From assembly GCA_034359265.1 (NCBI GenBank), contig CP136890.1, positions 38,600,501-38,664,500 on the forward strand: DNA of 64,000 bases, written 5' to 3'. This stretch comes from Canna indica. Taxonomy: Eukaryota > Streptophyta > Magnoliopsida > Zingiberales > Cannaceae. Positions 10,412 through 23,284 of the stretch are shown here, piece after piece. A program made the position numbers and the translations under genes. Below the pieces are notes generated by a model. The model searched no databases. It had not been told where the DNA came from and worked only from the letters and a program-made list of their open reading frames with translations. Position 1 is the stretch's first letter, and every line of letters begins with the position of its first letter.

Positions 10412-11615
10412 TTATAGGTGGCAGATCATATTCTATTCGAGAATCATGTTATTCATATTGCAATATGTATTCTTTTAGCATTAAATTGCATCCAAAATTT
10501 TGGCAGCATCTTCTTATAGATCTCCAAGTATAAATATTATCTGGACACGCACTTGGTGAGGAGATTTCTAAACCATTCTTATAGAAAGAAGATAATGGTG
10601 CAAGAAATAATAAAATACAATATGAATAACTATGTTCAGAAACTATCTAATTAGGGACAATTTAGGATTTGTGCATATTATAAAAGTCCATTTATTATTT
10701 TAGACGAATATACAACCTCCGAACGGATCTAAGGAGACATATAACATGACTAACTTATCTACATACGTGACATGCATCAACTAGCTTATCATGATGCAAT
10801 TATAATATACTTATTTACTAAACTAACTAATCAGTACACAATTAACAGTATCGATTCCAAAATTAATTCCAAATTTAAATTAACATAACTAATTAATGCA
10901 TAATTAACATGACTAATAACAAAACATAAGTTACATAATTAAACGATGTATACAACTTGTTATTTATGTACAAAATCTAATCTATGTTGTATTATTCCTA
11001 TATATGTAAATCTATATATAGTTCCAGAAAAATATAATATTATATAAATTATATAATATTTTATATAATTTATATAATTACTATTAGATAATATATTTTG
11101 TATATAATATCTCTTAGATTTTTTTTAAAAAAAACATATATATATTTTTTTGAAAAAATGTTATCGATTGAGCCATTGTTTGCTACAAGTGCTCTCACCG
11201 GTGGTCGAAACATTCAACTAGGAATCCAATAAAAATAATATAATACTTAAAAATTACCTATTTCGACGATTGATGGAGTGGAGCTAGACCTTGGCGGCTA
11301 AATTGACCTCAACGACAACAACTCGAGTGGTGGTTAAGTAATGGTGGCAGAGATATAGGGGAAGAAAGGAAACGACGAAGGGTAAGGCACACAAGCGAGG
11401 AGAAAAACAAATCTACTCATTTGGCTATAACTTAAATCAACTATCGCAAAACCATTGAAGATTATTATTTATTAAGCTATGTGACGGTGCGAGGCAACCA
11501 TCGTAAAATAGTCTAACTTTTGCGTATGCAACAACAATTTGCTGATGTCCCTAGGTAGTTTCAAATTGCAACATAAATTCTAATAGTGATGATGTAAGAT
11601 TTTTGAACTAATTAA
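10412..11615. other. AT-rich intergenic DNA, nothing recognised
   Basis: No reading frame with a recognisable domain. It contains AT-rich low-complexity sequence (about 11020-11150). Confidence 0.5.
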
Positions 11616-12213
11616 TGTTGTCCTAAGATTTTTAACATTGGTCTAATCTCGGTTTTGATGATAACAAATATGAAACTAATTATGTTTGACTATGAAATAT
11701 TTTCTAGTTCCATATCGGTTTGCGCAAGACGTCCGCGATTGAAAAAATGGTGAAATCGACAAGGACATTTGTCGACGCTCAAGTATCATCGGAAGTTAAA
11801 GTCTAGGTTTAGGATGTGTAGATTCATCGTAAAATCCTCACTGTGATGCAAAGAAACCCCAAAACAAAAACGCAAATCCAAAAAACTTAAAAACTAGAAA
11901 AATCATAAAACTGTCCAGAAATTTTCAATGTCTAGGGAGCTCATTGGAGGGTTATATGACTTGGGCATCTTCTAAGCACCAAAAGTCCCGGTAATTATTC
12001 TTTAGGTAGAAACAAGTTAAATATCATTTAGAAATCCTTAACTCGTCTATGTTTGATCCGGGAGATTTTAAGATTTGTAGTTTTCACAAATTTGTACTAG
12101 AACCCAAATTAAATTTGGATTTTGATCCTTGAGAATTTTTATTTTTCTTATATTTTTATTGAATCCAAATAGAGGGGTGTATTTCCTTATTTACATTTAT
12201 GTTTTAAAGTTAA
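11616..12213 (+). repeat. truncated family 1 LTR fragment
   Basis: It starts TGTTGTCC and follows the first 600 bases of the family 1 LTR (shared blocks 'tctcggttttgatgataaca', 'gttccatatcggttt', 'attgaatccaaat', 'gttttaaagtta'). The palindrome array, TATA box and downstream part are missing. It is strongly diverged, so it is an old remnant. Confidence 0.75.
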
Positions 12214-12732
12214 TGGAGAAAAAATTAGGATACCGAATAAATCAAAGCTAGAAGTTAATAGTGAATAAATTAAGGTACTGGCACGAGTACTAGCGCTAAT
12301 GTCCATTTTTTTCACACTTACATCAAATACCAATGCTAATAGCAGAGGCTTCAGTATTAATAATTTTTATTAATTTTTGTCCTTAGCGATGTGGGATTAA
12401 ATAGGTGATTAAGAAAAAAATATTATTTAACTTTTATTTGGATTAATCTATCGAAATCTCACTTAGAAAAAAATTCACGCGCGGTGTTATAATTTATAGA
12501 ACTTCCATTAAATTGAAATTTTTTATTTAGCGATGTGGGGACTAAGTAGGAAAATTGACGCTAATAAGCAATCGACACTTGTTTCGGTGTTGATTTTTTG
12601 ATATTTGGCGTGCCAACCAGCTTATGGCACCGATTTCAAAGAATGATGTTTACAAAGAATGAAATATGTTTTTTTTTAAAAAAAATAGTGTCACCAACTA
12701 TTAACTCCAGTCCAAGATTGCTATAGTTGGGT
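12214..12732. other. intergenic DNA, nothing recognised
   Basis: AT-rich sequence after the LTR fragment; no coding or structural signal supported. Confidence 0.4.
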
Positions 12733-13211
12733 GATGCATGATGACAACGGATGGCAATAATACTCATTTAAGCGGGTACCCGCGGGTATTTACCCGTTTA
12801 TGACGGGTATGAGGGTTAATATCTTATCTGCGGGGATTTCATGGGTAATTTTTCTTACATGTTTATTATATGGTTTGGGCGAGTACGGATATTGTAGTAC
12901 CCGTACCCGCGGGTACTCGTTATCTGCGAAAATAAGTAAATTACAAAAATACACCTTATACATATACCAAAGATACCCCTTATGTTTTAAGACCTTATGT
13001 TGATATTGATAAATATTTATAATTTATATTTGAAGACCTTATGTTTATATTTGAAGACATTATGTTTATATTTGAAGCTCATAATAAAATATTGTAATTT
13101 ACTAAATGAGTACCCGCCAATATTCATAGGGATCCGTCCCCCCATCGGGAATTAAATGGGTACCCATTTTTGGTATTCACGGGGAATTATACGGGTAGTA
13201 GGTACCCATAT
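12733..13211. mobile_element. GGTACCCGCGGGTA-type repeat, left part
   Basis: Starts near GGATGGCAA and is rich in GCGGGTACCCGCGGGTA-like palindromes (12773-12790, 12900-12915, 13105-13205). Such repeats are common in plant genomes and often belong to non-autonomous DNA transposons. The sequence resumes after the CACTA element ('cacgggacgagtagcgag', 23758 on) and ends in a GC-rich CCCCGCC run, so the CACTA landed inside it. The exact ends and superfamily were not resolved. Confidence 0.45.
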
Positions 13212-13320
13212 CACTACAAGAAAAGAAGGTTTCACCGACGGATGTGTTACCAACCGATATTTTTTGTTGGTATTACCAACAAAATCACCAACATATACAT
13301 ATATCTGTTGGTAAATTTTA
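13212..13320 (+). repeat. CACTA left TIR and subterminal repeats
   Basis: CACTACAAGAAAA followed by 'ccgacgga', 'ttggtattaccaacaaaa' and 'tctgttggtaaat' blocks. These match the repeat unit packed at the right end. Confidence 0.85.
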
Positions 13321-13904
13321 GAAAATCCTTATTTCTTTTCATTCCATCTTATTTTTCAGCCGACCAGCCTTTCCCTCTCCCCCAGCCGACAAAAACTCGC
13401 GCCCTTACTTTTTTTTTCAACCCGACGAAAATTTGCAGGTGCGCGACAAAAGTTTCCCTCTCCCCCTTTTGTCGTGCGATTCTTCTCCCGCGACGCTTCT
13501 TCATCCTTCTTCATCTGACTGCCACCCGCGATCTCCCCTGCCACCTGCTCTCGCAGAGGCCCGTTTGTCGTGGGATTCTTCTCCAACCGCGGCGACTTCA
13601 TCCGACGCTTCTTCCCTACCACCCACGATCTCCCCTGCCACCCGCACCAAGCTCTCGCGGAGGCCCATCGCCAAGCTCCCCCCTGCCACCCACGATTCTT
13701 GCCCCATCCAACACTATCGTAGGCCCCTTTCTTCCGATTTCTCTAGATTTGTGCTGATTTGAGGTAAATTTCTTTAATCTTTAAATTTTTCCAGATTTCA
13801 TAGATTATTCTTAGAGAGTTGTTATTGATTTCTTAGAGAGCCATGTTCTTGTTATTGATTTATGCATTTATTTGTTTTACTGCATGTAAATTTCTCCCAT
13901 GTAA

Positions 13905-14784
13905 CTTTTATAGCAATGGCTTTTTCTTCTTTTGCTGCTGGTTCATGGTGGGGAAGATTTCTGTGCTCTCTGTCATACTATTTGTCTGTTCAAAGATAGC
14001 ACCATGAATCTTTGAATATGCATTGTAATCTCCAGATTCATCCTCATCGTCCTTCTCTGATGCTAAATCCTTGGACACAATACCTATAGGATCTTCCTCT
14101 TCGTCATTGTGAACTCCTTTCTTATTCTCTGATGCTACCATGAGTCTCAGACTTTGCTTCTTTAGCCGCTTCATAAGCAGCTGCTGCTGCATATTCAGCT
14201 TGTTTCAACTTGTTTAACATCTCAACTCCATTCGCCTTTGCCTCATGTGCTTCTTGTTCTGCTAATTTGAGTGAATCAACAACCTTAGCCATTTCGACTT
14301 TGAGAGGAGCTAGTTCATCTTCTGACTTTTTGATAGCATTAATTAAGTGAAGCTCCTTTGTATCCCACTCTGTGCTTGAATTATCGGTTTCAGCTTCCAA
14401 TTTTTTAACAGTTTTCTTGAGGCAAACTATCTCATATCTTGCTTCATCAAGCATGACCTCATACCTCTCTTCAATGTTCTTAAGAGTTGAATCCAATTGC
14501 TCTATCTGCGATCGAGCATCTTCAATTTTAGCTTGCTTTTCTAAAAGCCTTTCTTGATTTTCTCTTGACTCAGTAAACATTTCATTTAATGCTGAAGCTA
14601 AACCTTCCATTGTTTCTTTAACTTTTTGCAATTCATCTTTGCTGGTCTTAAGTTCATCAATGAGTTTGTTCTTCTCCTCGGACAGTTCATCAATATATGA
14701 AGCAGCAAACTTGACCTTGTCAAGTGCTTGCAACTTCTCCTCCTCTAATTTCTTAAGCTGAGACATTAGCTTATGAACTCTCAA
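13905..14784 (-). pseudogene. WEB-family (weak chloroplast movement-like) coiled-coil protein fragment
   Basis: A minus-strand open frame from 14784 gives about 215 residues of heptad-rich coiled coil, including ESLASALNE-like MEGLASALNEMF, YEVMLDEARYEI and QAEYAAAAAYEAAKEAKSE. After a frameshift near 14150 it continues SLRLMVASENKKG and an acidic stretch to 13908, ending QQQKKKKPLL. Arabidopsis WEB-family proteins of the At3g02930/At5g16730 type share the 'SLASALHE', 'MLDEARHEI' and C-terminal KKKPLL elements. Only the C-terminal part is present, the last residues are cut off, and there is no start region. It lies antisense to the transposase gene inside the CACTA, so capture of a host gene is the simplest explanation. 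Family assignment is from motif memory. Confidence 0.72.
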
Positions 14785-16093
14785 TCCCGAAACTTAAGGA
14801 CCTTCTTCAACTAAACTATTCATTCTTCAACTTAAGGAACTCTCAATCATTTGCATGTTAGTCTCTAGTATATAAATCATTTGGCTCTCACAGTTCAGAC
14901 TCTCTCGCTAAACTATTCATTCTTCAACTTAAGGAACTTCTTGATTACCCCCATCATTTCACTTCCAGGGAACCTTCCCAAGCAACCCCTTGCCTTGTCA
15001 TGACCAACATCATCTATAGCATGTCAATCCAGTGCATAATCAAATTGTTGTTGTCTCATTAGTGTGTTTTGCATTTCATATTTATCTCTGTTCTTGCCCT
15101 CCATTTTGGTGAAGTGAAAGTTCACCCCTGACCTCAAGTTAGGGTAGACATCTATTTGAGTTAAGGATCTTGTGAGGGGGATGCCCCTTTCAAGGGAGGG
15201 GGATGACCTCAAGTTAAGGATCATTATAAGCTATTAGTGTATCAAAAATCACCTTTGCTAAGAAACCAAATTGTCCAAGCATTCGGGTGCTTACTAGTTA
15301 GTGTGGTAATACCTTTACAAGTTCAGTCATGGGTAGAAAATGTTAGTGTAGTAATTTACAAGTTATGGATCTTTTTAACAATATATTGCACAGACAAAAG
15401 TGTGACGACCGTCTTAGCATATATTTAAATTGACCTAATACTAAAAAAAGTATGATTTACTGGTCTAATAACAGTCATATAGTTTGTTGATCAACCTATA
15501 TCTCTTGGCTCTTGTTCCATACTGATAAGTTCACGAATCAATAATGAATTGGAAAGACAAATTGATTAGTGTACATGAATATTTTAAATCTTTCTTTGGA
15601 TAAAATACATTTTAAAACTTAATATCTAAAAAGATGAGATAAGCCCTTACACCAGTTTGGACTTCGGAATATCAATCACTATGGGATAGAGACTAAAAGC
15701 AATGGTGTATTTCGTTGTGAAAGTGATATCAAAACTAGCAAAGATAGTTCAGATGGTACTCAACCTCTATAGGACTAAACAGTCCTACATCCAAGCTCAT
15801 ATCTCATCTTGTCTAGCTTGTTTCCTTTAGCATTTTGTTATTCTTTATGTTTTTTTTTCTATTTAACTCAATTATTTGCATCCAATAAATGATTGAAGAG
15901 GATTATAAGCAATAAAATATGATGTTGATTTAATGGGAAGACATCTAGGAGCCTAGAAACCATCTCTAATCTTAAAAGGAATATGTTAATAAACAACTTT
16001 GCATCATCATCTTCCAGATGAGTTTCCTACAACAATATTAATTCTGATTAGGCTACCCAAATACTCCACTGCCTCTTCCTTAGCAGCTCCTCT
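14785..16093. other. CACTA interior, no gene recognised
   Basis: Possibly intronic remains of the captured genes. A duplicated 'attcatt cttcaacttaaggaact' block occurs at 14815-14842 and 14911-14938. No domain is readable. Confidence 0.4.
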
Positions 16094-16360
16094 AATGTCC
16101 AACATGGTAAAATTTGATTTCAAAACAATACTAGTTAGTATAGCCTGAACTATACACAATAAAATAATGAGTCCAAATAATAAGAATAAATGGCCTCAAT
16201 TCTAGAAGAAACAATAGAAATAGGTGACTTATGGTTATGCCTTACTCATATCTCTTTCTCTAGTGATGACAGTACCTGGAGCTTGAGGATTGTAAGAATT
16301 CTTCACCCTAATTGGTATATCACATTCTCTAGCAGCTCTCATTGACTGGGGATGCAAAAC
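16094..16360 (-). pseudogene. aspartokinase gene fragment (two exons)
   Basis: On the minus strand, 16360-16241 reads VLHPQSMRAARECDIPIRVK and then NSYNPQAPGTVITRERDMSK. This is the conserved region of plant monofunctional aspartate kinase just before the ACT domains. A gap of about 95 bases with intron-like composition separates it from 16145-16094, which reads AILTSIVLKSNFTMLDI, the start of the first ACT repeat. The expected continuation (VSTRMLGQYGF-like) is absent and replaced by RGAAKEEAVEYLGSLIRI, so the copy is truncated or chimeric. The enzyme makes aspartyl phosphate for Lys/Thr/Met synthesis, but this fragment lacks the catalytic domain. Retained intron-exon structure means it was captured as genomic DNA. 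Confidence 0.85.
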
Positions 16361-19300
16361 TTCAATCCACTGCCACTGCCATTACTACTACTACCTAAGT
16401 TGCACATTACATCCACTGCCACTACACATTTTTAACCTAAACTGTACATTACATCCACTGCCACTACTACTACCTCAGCCCAAAACTTCAATCCATCTTT
16501 TTTTTTCTTTTTTTTTCTTTTCTCATTTTCCAGCAAATAAATAATGAAAATGGCCATAAGATAGAAACCATATCTAATGAAAATGGTATTTTTAGGGCTT
16601 CTTTCCTTAGTGATAGCATGTAAAAGCTCATCAGCTCCCTCCCTCACTCCCATAAAGAGCTACTGGAACATGTAAAAGAAGACAAGGTTTTCCCATGAGG
16701 CCTTGTCTCTCTTTTTGTTTCCTTCAATTATTTTATCATGTGCTTTTAATTGCTTCATCAACTAGCTAGTGCAATTAACAAGAGGGACTTTCTTACTAGT
16801 AGTACTCCTACTTAAACAAGCTCCCATCTTGGCATATTTTGGGGAGATGCATGTGTACTCCCATGAAAGTTTCCACATGCACACTGGTGAGTGATTGCAC
16901 ACATATAAATTGTCTTGAGAATGCTACTTCATTAATAATTGCCTACAATATTAGAAGCTAGAAGATTAATTTTATTTAGCAATTAAATAGCCTTTCAGTC
17001 CATTGCTAACACCTCTTACAATGATTGCCTACAAGTTTGACATCATTTAATTTATTAGCTGGAAGATGATCCATCATTCAGGCAACTTTAAATCAGTCAT
17101 GCATGTTGGATAGCAAATACTAGAACTATATGCTTACACTGATATGTAATCATATTCCATTTGCATTGATAAAATTCCAAAGAAATATGGATCTTTAACT
17201 GTTCATCAAGCTGCATGTATCTTTGTCATTTCAATCCTGGGATTCCATGACTGCTTTTCACACATTATACAAACTCATATTCTAAACCTGTTTTCATGGT
17301 TTTCCTATCAGTAATTGCTCTTAGGAGCTACATGCCAATTCTGGTATCAAATTGATAATTGCTAAGTTCAAGTTGATAGACGCACAAATTATCAAATACA
17401 ACTTGTGCTAGTAGTCCATTGTCAATATGAAAGGTTGTCTGATTCAAGTATTGAATAATAACTGAGTGAATTATATCTGAATATACTTCAACAGAATTTT
17501 ATATGCAATTTCTCTCATTAGGAACCAGAGACCAATTCTTAGACTTTTGGAATCAGCTTCATGGCTACTACGTAAACTAATCAATGTAGAACGTAAAAGG
17601 AACATTAAATCAGGGCAATAAACGAGTATTTCAAAAAAAATGTAAACTTCTTAAGAGAATTTAACTATTGTGTACAACCTCATTTTTACTTAATACTTCT
17701 TAGCTGCAGACTACTGCAATAGTGCATTGTTCTTTTTACGTACTATGAGTGTTCTTGTTACCATAAATTCCATAGGTAAGTTTGACTTCTTAGGTGCTGA
17801 TCTTAGCTAGGCAACTGAAATTATCATTTTATTATTGTCTGTCTAGAATATTCTATGTAATAGATTATACAAGCTGGATTTATAGAGCCGACTCTTATTC
17901 AATCACAAGGATGGTCAATGTCTTCAACCAAATCGTTCATGTCATAATTAATGCAGCTTGTTTGATGTATCAAAACATCTTTGTCTTAGTATACACTAAA
18001 TCACTACATTTGCTTGTTTTTCAGTTTGTGCGCATTTTTGTCTCATATACTTATTAACTTGTTCTCAATTTGTAGTTCATTTATTTGTTGATGATGATGC
18101 AATTATTTTAGTTTTGACCTAACATGTGAACTTCCTTCTCAGAAACAACAAGAAGCAACAGAGGTTGGAGCATCCTGGAAGATAAAAAATACTTGTATAT
18201 ATGATGGGATCTCGAGAGGCACCTCAAGTTTGAGGCATTCAGAAAGGTGTATTTCAGTTTTTCTTTTTCATATTCTTTGTTTAGAAATCAGGTTCACTTG
18301 ATTGTAGTTCACAAACATAATTCCCTTTAATTGTTAGTGATAAATTAAAAACTCATCTTGTATAAAAGACTCATCACACACTACACCTTGGTTTAAAGGT
18401 CACATTAGGATAATTATTTCCCGGATAAGTTAGCATTCTTTTAATCCTAAGAAATACATCTTTTAGTTCTTCAAGTTTTCTTTATGTATGACATAAACTG
18501 ATAAACACATGCAAATCTTAACACAAGTGGTTTGTAGTCATATGATCAAACTTTCACCAGTGGTTTAGAGAGTATCTATGTGGTAATAATTACTGATAAT
18601 TATTGTGTCTGTCAACATCCATTGCTATTCCACATATTGTTGTGTGCCACTATCAAATACCCAATTAACATAATAGCTAGCTGTTGAACTATGGTGCTTA
18701 CATTATATTCGTTTTCAGAGATAGTTTGAAGCATGATTTCAAATACTGTACCGCCTAGTACGGTCGGTATTTTTATCGATTTTTTTAAACTGCCTAGTAC
18801 CGCTTTTGATTTGGAAGCAAATAGCTTCTAGTTTTTATGCATCACATCCTCCCTTATGTATGCACCTACTGATCAATTACCTATCTAGCTTATATGCACG
18901 ACATCCTCCCTTATGTATGCACCTACTTCTATAATAAATAGAGATCTCCACCCCCATTTCTTCAAGCAACTCAGGACTACTTCAACAATTCTGGCATTCG
19001 TGCTTGAGAACAAGTATTTTTTCAAGGGTAGGGGACTTAATATGGACCTAACATGCCACATCATCCATATCATTGTCATCAAGGGATTTATGTTCTTAAT
19101 TAGTTTTATAATAGGTTGTTAATGGGTTGTTTAGATTGTTAGTTGAGATCATGAGGTCTAATGGTTTGTTTATTGTTATCTTCTAGAGTCATCTTAAGGG
19201 GTGTTGCCTTTTGCTTTTATCTTGTACATCTACAAAAAGAGAATGTAACGAATGATGAGGATCAAGAAATGAAATCAATTTTCTTTCCTTCAATATTCTC

Positions 19301-20641
19301 TCTACAAGGTGTTCAGCTCACTTCCCCCAATGAGTTCAAGGAGATGGTGCTCTCTCCTAACTTGAACCCTAGTTATTCCTTCTCATTTCCATTTTTCTCT
19401 TTCTCCCTGTTCTTCAATCTTCACCCATGCTAGATCCTAGATTTGTATTAGTGAGTACTATTGAGCTGAGTTATTTTAATGTGATCATCACTTGAAAAAA
19501 GACAATTAGATAAAATCAGATTGGAAGTCACATTCTTATAGCAACTAGGTGCAATTTTTTGAGAGAATTTTCCTAGCACTACCAAGAACATGTTAGATGA
19601 TTCTTGGATCTCTAAAGCACTTAACCTTGAATGGAATTAAACAAAGCACAGATACAAATAAATAAGAGCAAGAGAAAAACATGCAAAATTCACATTATTC
19701 AACCAAAAAGGTCTACCTCCATGAGGCAGATGAAGAGAACATTCTTATTTTAGCCCTTCACTAGCTAAGCAAGTTGGTACCTTTCAATTTTAGAACTCTT
19801 TTTATACTACACCTAATCAAATTGAATTATGTTTTTCCAACTATATCCAACCAGATTATTTTCACATGATATTTAGTTTTATTTCTCTCATGCTTCTTTG
19901 ACAAAAAATAAATCCAATTTCCCTACATTATTTAGAGCACTTCTATCTATGAAGAAACAAACCAATTTAAAACTTTACTTGTGTGAATTATTTTGATATA
20001 TGGATGAACTCTATTATTGACTTGACAAAAATAGTTTAGACACTTAATTGTTGATTCTGAGCAATAACTTCTTCATCCATAATAAACAGTTCATTTTCTT
20101 TCTTTTTATTATTCTTCATCTAGCTTTCTGTTATGTTCTTATGTCTCTTATGATTCTCATGCCATATTAAGTGTTAACTAATGCACAAACATCATAGGTT
20201 CAATCTTAGTCTTATTCTCCTCTTAAACATTTAGAAGTATCTAGTAGAACAATTTCCATGGTATATGCCCACATGTTCAAGCATGCCATTGTTATACACC
20301 AAGTTGGGAGTAGGAATGGTTCCTGTTATCGTGATTAATATAATAAGACTTGTGTACTCTTCTAAACTTTACCATTATTGTTGTTGTATGGTGTAATATA
20401 ACTGAAGGTTGTGTCTTACTTCAACATTAATATTACTTAGTTACTTCAGCATTAATATTGTTATTCTATAAGCATCAATGAATATGAATAACTACTTGTG
20501 ATCTAGTTTACTTCAGCATTAATATTACTTAGTTACTTCAGCATTAATTTTCCAGCAAAGTTCATTTTAGTAGTGTTAATTACAGACTTAGCACAATTGA
20601 CCATAAAGTTCATTTGTGATCTAGTTTTATTATTTCTGTAG
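16361..20641. other. CACTA interior, no gene recognised
   Basis: A long AT-rich stretch with a few short open frames and no known domain. An A/T-rich homopolymer patch lies at 16499-16520 and a duplicated 'cacgacatcctcccttatg'-like block at 18841-18925. 'acttcagcattaatatt' recurs at 20420-20545. Upstream exons of the Ptta gene may lie here but could not be identified. Confidence 0.4.
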
Positions 20642-21831
20642 TTTCCCCGAGACAGAAGTGGTTAGAGATATTTCATCAATTATTAAGGGAAATTTCACGG
20701 GTGTATGGCCATATTGGTCTGAAGTGTCATCACATCTGAAGGAGTTACTCTGGGACAAATTTAAGGTATTTTATTTTAAAATTTTGATTATGATAATTAT
20801 GTGTTGCTGATATATAAACCCCTAAAATTGAAATTTTTATCTCCACTATTGTGTATTTGGGTTTTTTTAGGCAGTTTATCGTTGGGATCCTTCTTAGACC
20901 GATGAGGTTCGAGAAATATGGGACAAGACAGCTTGTCGATGCTTCTCTGATAATATGTATGATGCTAGAAATTATGCAAAAAGAAAGGCTAACACCGATG
21001 ATATCCGCCGAACTAGCGATTTTGGCCCTCCGTGGATACCTCCAGATATTTGGAATCAACTTATTATTGAGCACTGGGATACAGATAAGTGGAGACAGAA
21101 ATTAGAAGTTGGTTGTCTCAATCGCAAGAAGGAGGTAGATGGTGACATTACACTTCATACAGGTGGATCTATTTCATTTGTTGCTCATCGAAAAAAATTG
21201 GTATGATATTGATAATATTGTTGTCTTATAAAATTTATGTTAATATTGTTAACTAAATATTATTTATCTTTTTTGTAGGAAGAAAAGTTGAATCGACCAC
21301 CTACACATCTTGAGTTGTTTAAACACACCCATAAGCGAAATAGTGGTGAGAGTGACTATGTCAACGAGAAATCACAAAAAGTTGGGTATGTACTTGATTT
21401 AACTAATAATTAACTAATTTTTGAAATATAATAATTAATTATTTTTAAAAAAATTGTACAGGAGACTTATGAGGCATCAATCATAGATTAATGCCTCTGG
21501 ACCCCCATCTCATAATCGAGTTTATGGCTTTGGATGTCGAGAGGGTGTTAAATCTATTATTGGGAGTTCAAGCTCTGAAGGAAGTACATCCTCAAGTTAT
21601 GGGCATTGTCAGACAAATGATGAGTGGAACAATATGCAGATGGAGGTGGCATCCATGCGAGAGCACATTACCCACTTGGAGACATCGATGCAATCACAAG
21701 TGGAGGCTCAAGTGCACTTGGTATTGACACAGCTTGGTATTCCTATCAATCCTTCGGAATCAACAAATTCTCTATCGAGTTCCACCGCACCACCTCCACC
21801 ACCTCCACCTCCACCTCCATCCGCTGGGTAA
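20642..21831 (+). pseudogene. Ptta/En-Spm (Transposase_24, TNPA-like) gene, broken
   Basis: Four exon-like blocks with GT-AG junctions: 20642-20765 (GVWPYWSEVSSHLKELLWDK), 20873-21200 (TSDFGPPWIPPDIWNQLI and LHTGGSISFVAHRKKL), 21279-21385 (RPPTHLELFKHTHKR) and 21462-21831. The last ends with GPPSHNRVYGFG, a predicted coiled coil (MEVASMREHITHLETSM) and a polyproline tail before a stop at 21831. This domain order is that of plant Ptta/En/Spm proteins (PF03004), the DNA-binding accessory protein of CACTA elements. Stops interrupt it: one in exon 2 (DPS*TDE, about 20898) and another near the start of exon 4. Upstream exons were not found. Non-functional. Confidence 0.82.
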
Positions 21832-21845
21832 AGAGATATGTTAGT

Positions 21846-22508
21846 AAATCTAAAGCAATTCTCAGCATGCTCATGAATTCTCAGCATGCTCATGAATTCT
21901 CAGCAGCGTAATCATAGGAAAATGACTATCTATCACAATAATACTTCCACAACACTAATTCTTAACCGGAGAAGACTATCACACCACATGCATGTCCATT
22001 TAATTCATTCTTGGTTTAAGAATAAAGGTTCAAAAATCTTCATGCTAATTTTGATAGTGTAAGTGAGATATACATCTTTTCCGCAAACAAGTACGTATTT
22101 TTTCATTCAATAATGAAAAAATGACTTCTCCCGTTCCAACTTCACTTGCAAATTGCAATTCCCACTAAACAAGTGTCAGGCTCAACTTTTTATATTAGGG
22201 ATGAAATGGATAAAAAGAGCTTAAATCTAATCAGTTTCTCTGGTGCAGTCCTTTGAAATCTCTAGAATTCTTATGGTTGCCATTGATCAGTATGCCTTGT
22301 TCACTTACAATTCTAGAATTAGTAATCAGAGAGCATGGAATTCAGCATACTCTCTCAGTATGCTGAGTGAATTCAGCATGCTTCACTCAGCATACTGAGA
22401 GAGCATGCTGAATTCCATGCTCTCTCAACATGCTATTCTCAGCATGCTGAGAATTCACTCAGCATGATGAATTGAATTCACTCAGCGTGCTGAGAATTGC
22501 TTTAGATT
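21846..22508. repeat. MITE-like segment with AGCATGCT palindromes
   Basis: AATCTAAAGCAATTCTCAGCA at 21846 recurs inverted at about 22488-22508, bounding about 660 bases. Within it lie two direct 'gaattctcagcatgctcat' copies (21855-21900) and the long palindrome at 22328-22425. A 20-bp perfect palindrome, ATTCTCAGCATGCTGAGAAT, sits at about 22433. No clear target duplication was found, so transposon status is a suggestion. Confidence 0.45.
22328..22425. repeat. 98-bp near-perfect palindrome (44-nt arms)
   Basis: Arms 22328-22371 and 22382-22425 are reverse complements with one mismatch, around a 10-nt spacer (TTCAGCATGC). They would form a very stable hairpin or cruciform. Confidence 0.85.
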
Positions 22509-22558
22509 CTAATGGGTGAGGCTGAGGTTGATCTCCAACCTATGATCACTGCTGCAAA

Positions 22559-22629
22559 TTGTCAACTTACAATTTGAATCTATTTAAATTGAAGAACAAC
22601 TTAAATAGATTCAAATTGTAAGGTGACAA
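22559..22629. repeat. hairpin with about 27-nt arms
   Basis: 22561-22587 and 22601-22627 are reverse complements with one mismatch and a 13-nt loop. The arms contain TTACAATTTGAATCTATTTA. A small-RNA precursor or MITE remnant is possible, but no further evidence is available. Confidence 0.75.
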
Positions 22630-23284
22630 CAATGGCATATGGATTGTGCATAACTTATTGGCAAAACTGCTTGTTTGAGAACTTCCCTGCAACATATCTG
22701 TCTGCAAATGAGAGCACTGCCTGGCTAAATACCTAATAGATCAAATAGGAAAAGAGAATCATTATTGTTGGATATTGTAAATTGATACCTAGAAGTCTAG
22801 AACATCTAGTTTCATCATTAGTATCTTTATTAATGAGTCAATTCTCAGCATGCTTGATACAATTTAACAAGCTGCATTGTTGGGTATTCCTCATTTCATT
22901 GAGTTACAAACTTTAATTACAACTTCAGAGTGTCAGTTTATTATTTTGCATTGAGTTACAAACTTGGTATTCCTCATTTCATTGCCACATTGTTTTTTTT
23001 TGTTTTTGCATGCAGGTAAAAGGATGAAGTGCAAGGATCAGTTTTTGGGAAAAACTTATCGATCTTATGTATTTTTGAAACATTGAAACATTGAAACAAT
23101 GTAAATATTTGAATAACACAATGTATTTCGAAATTACTAGTATACAATAGTTTCTTATGTGTGTGGATTTTAATGATGTGTGATTCAAAAATTATTTTTC
23201 AGATTTCATGTGAATTATCAAATTATTTTATATGTGATTTCATTATTGAGGATTGATCAGGTACACTATTGAGCAATTGGTAGA
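22630..23284. other. CACTA interior, no gene recognised
   Basis: AT-rich sequence. The words 'cattgagttacaaactt' and 'attcctcatttcattg' each occur twice (22880-22985). No coding signal. Confidence 0.4.

Noticed and set aside
13170..13757. Open frames of about 195, 109 and 88 codons in 13.2-13.8 kb
   Set aside because: They are Pro/Ser/Arg-rich, overlap on both strands and start inside the CACTA terminus; they look like GC-rich low-complexity shadows.
22328..22425. Rho-independent terminator
   Set aside because: This is eukaryotic DNA, there is no U-tract, and the arms are far longer than terminator stems.
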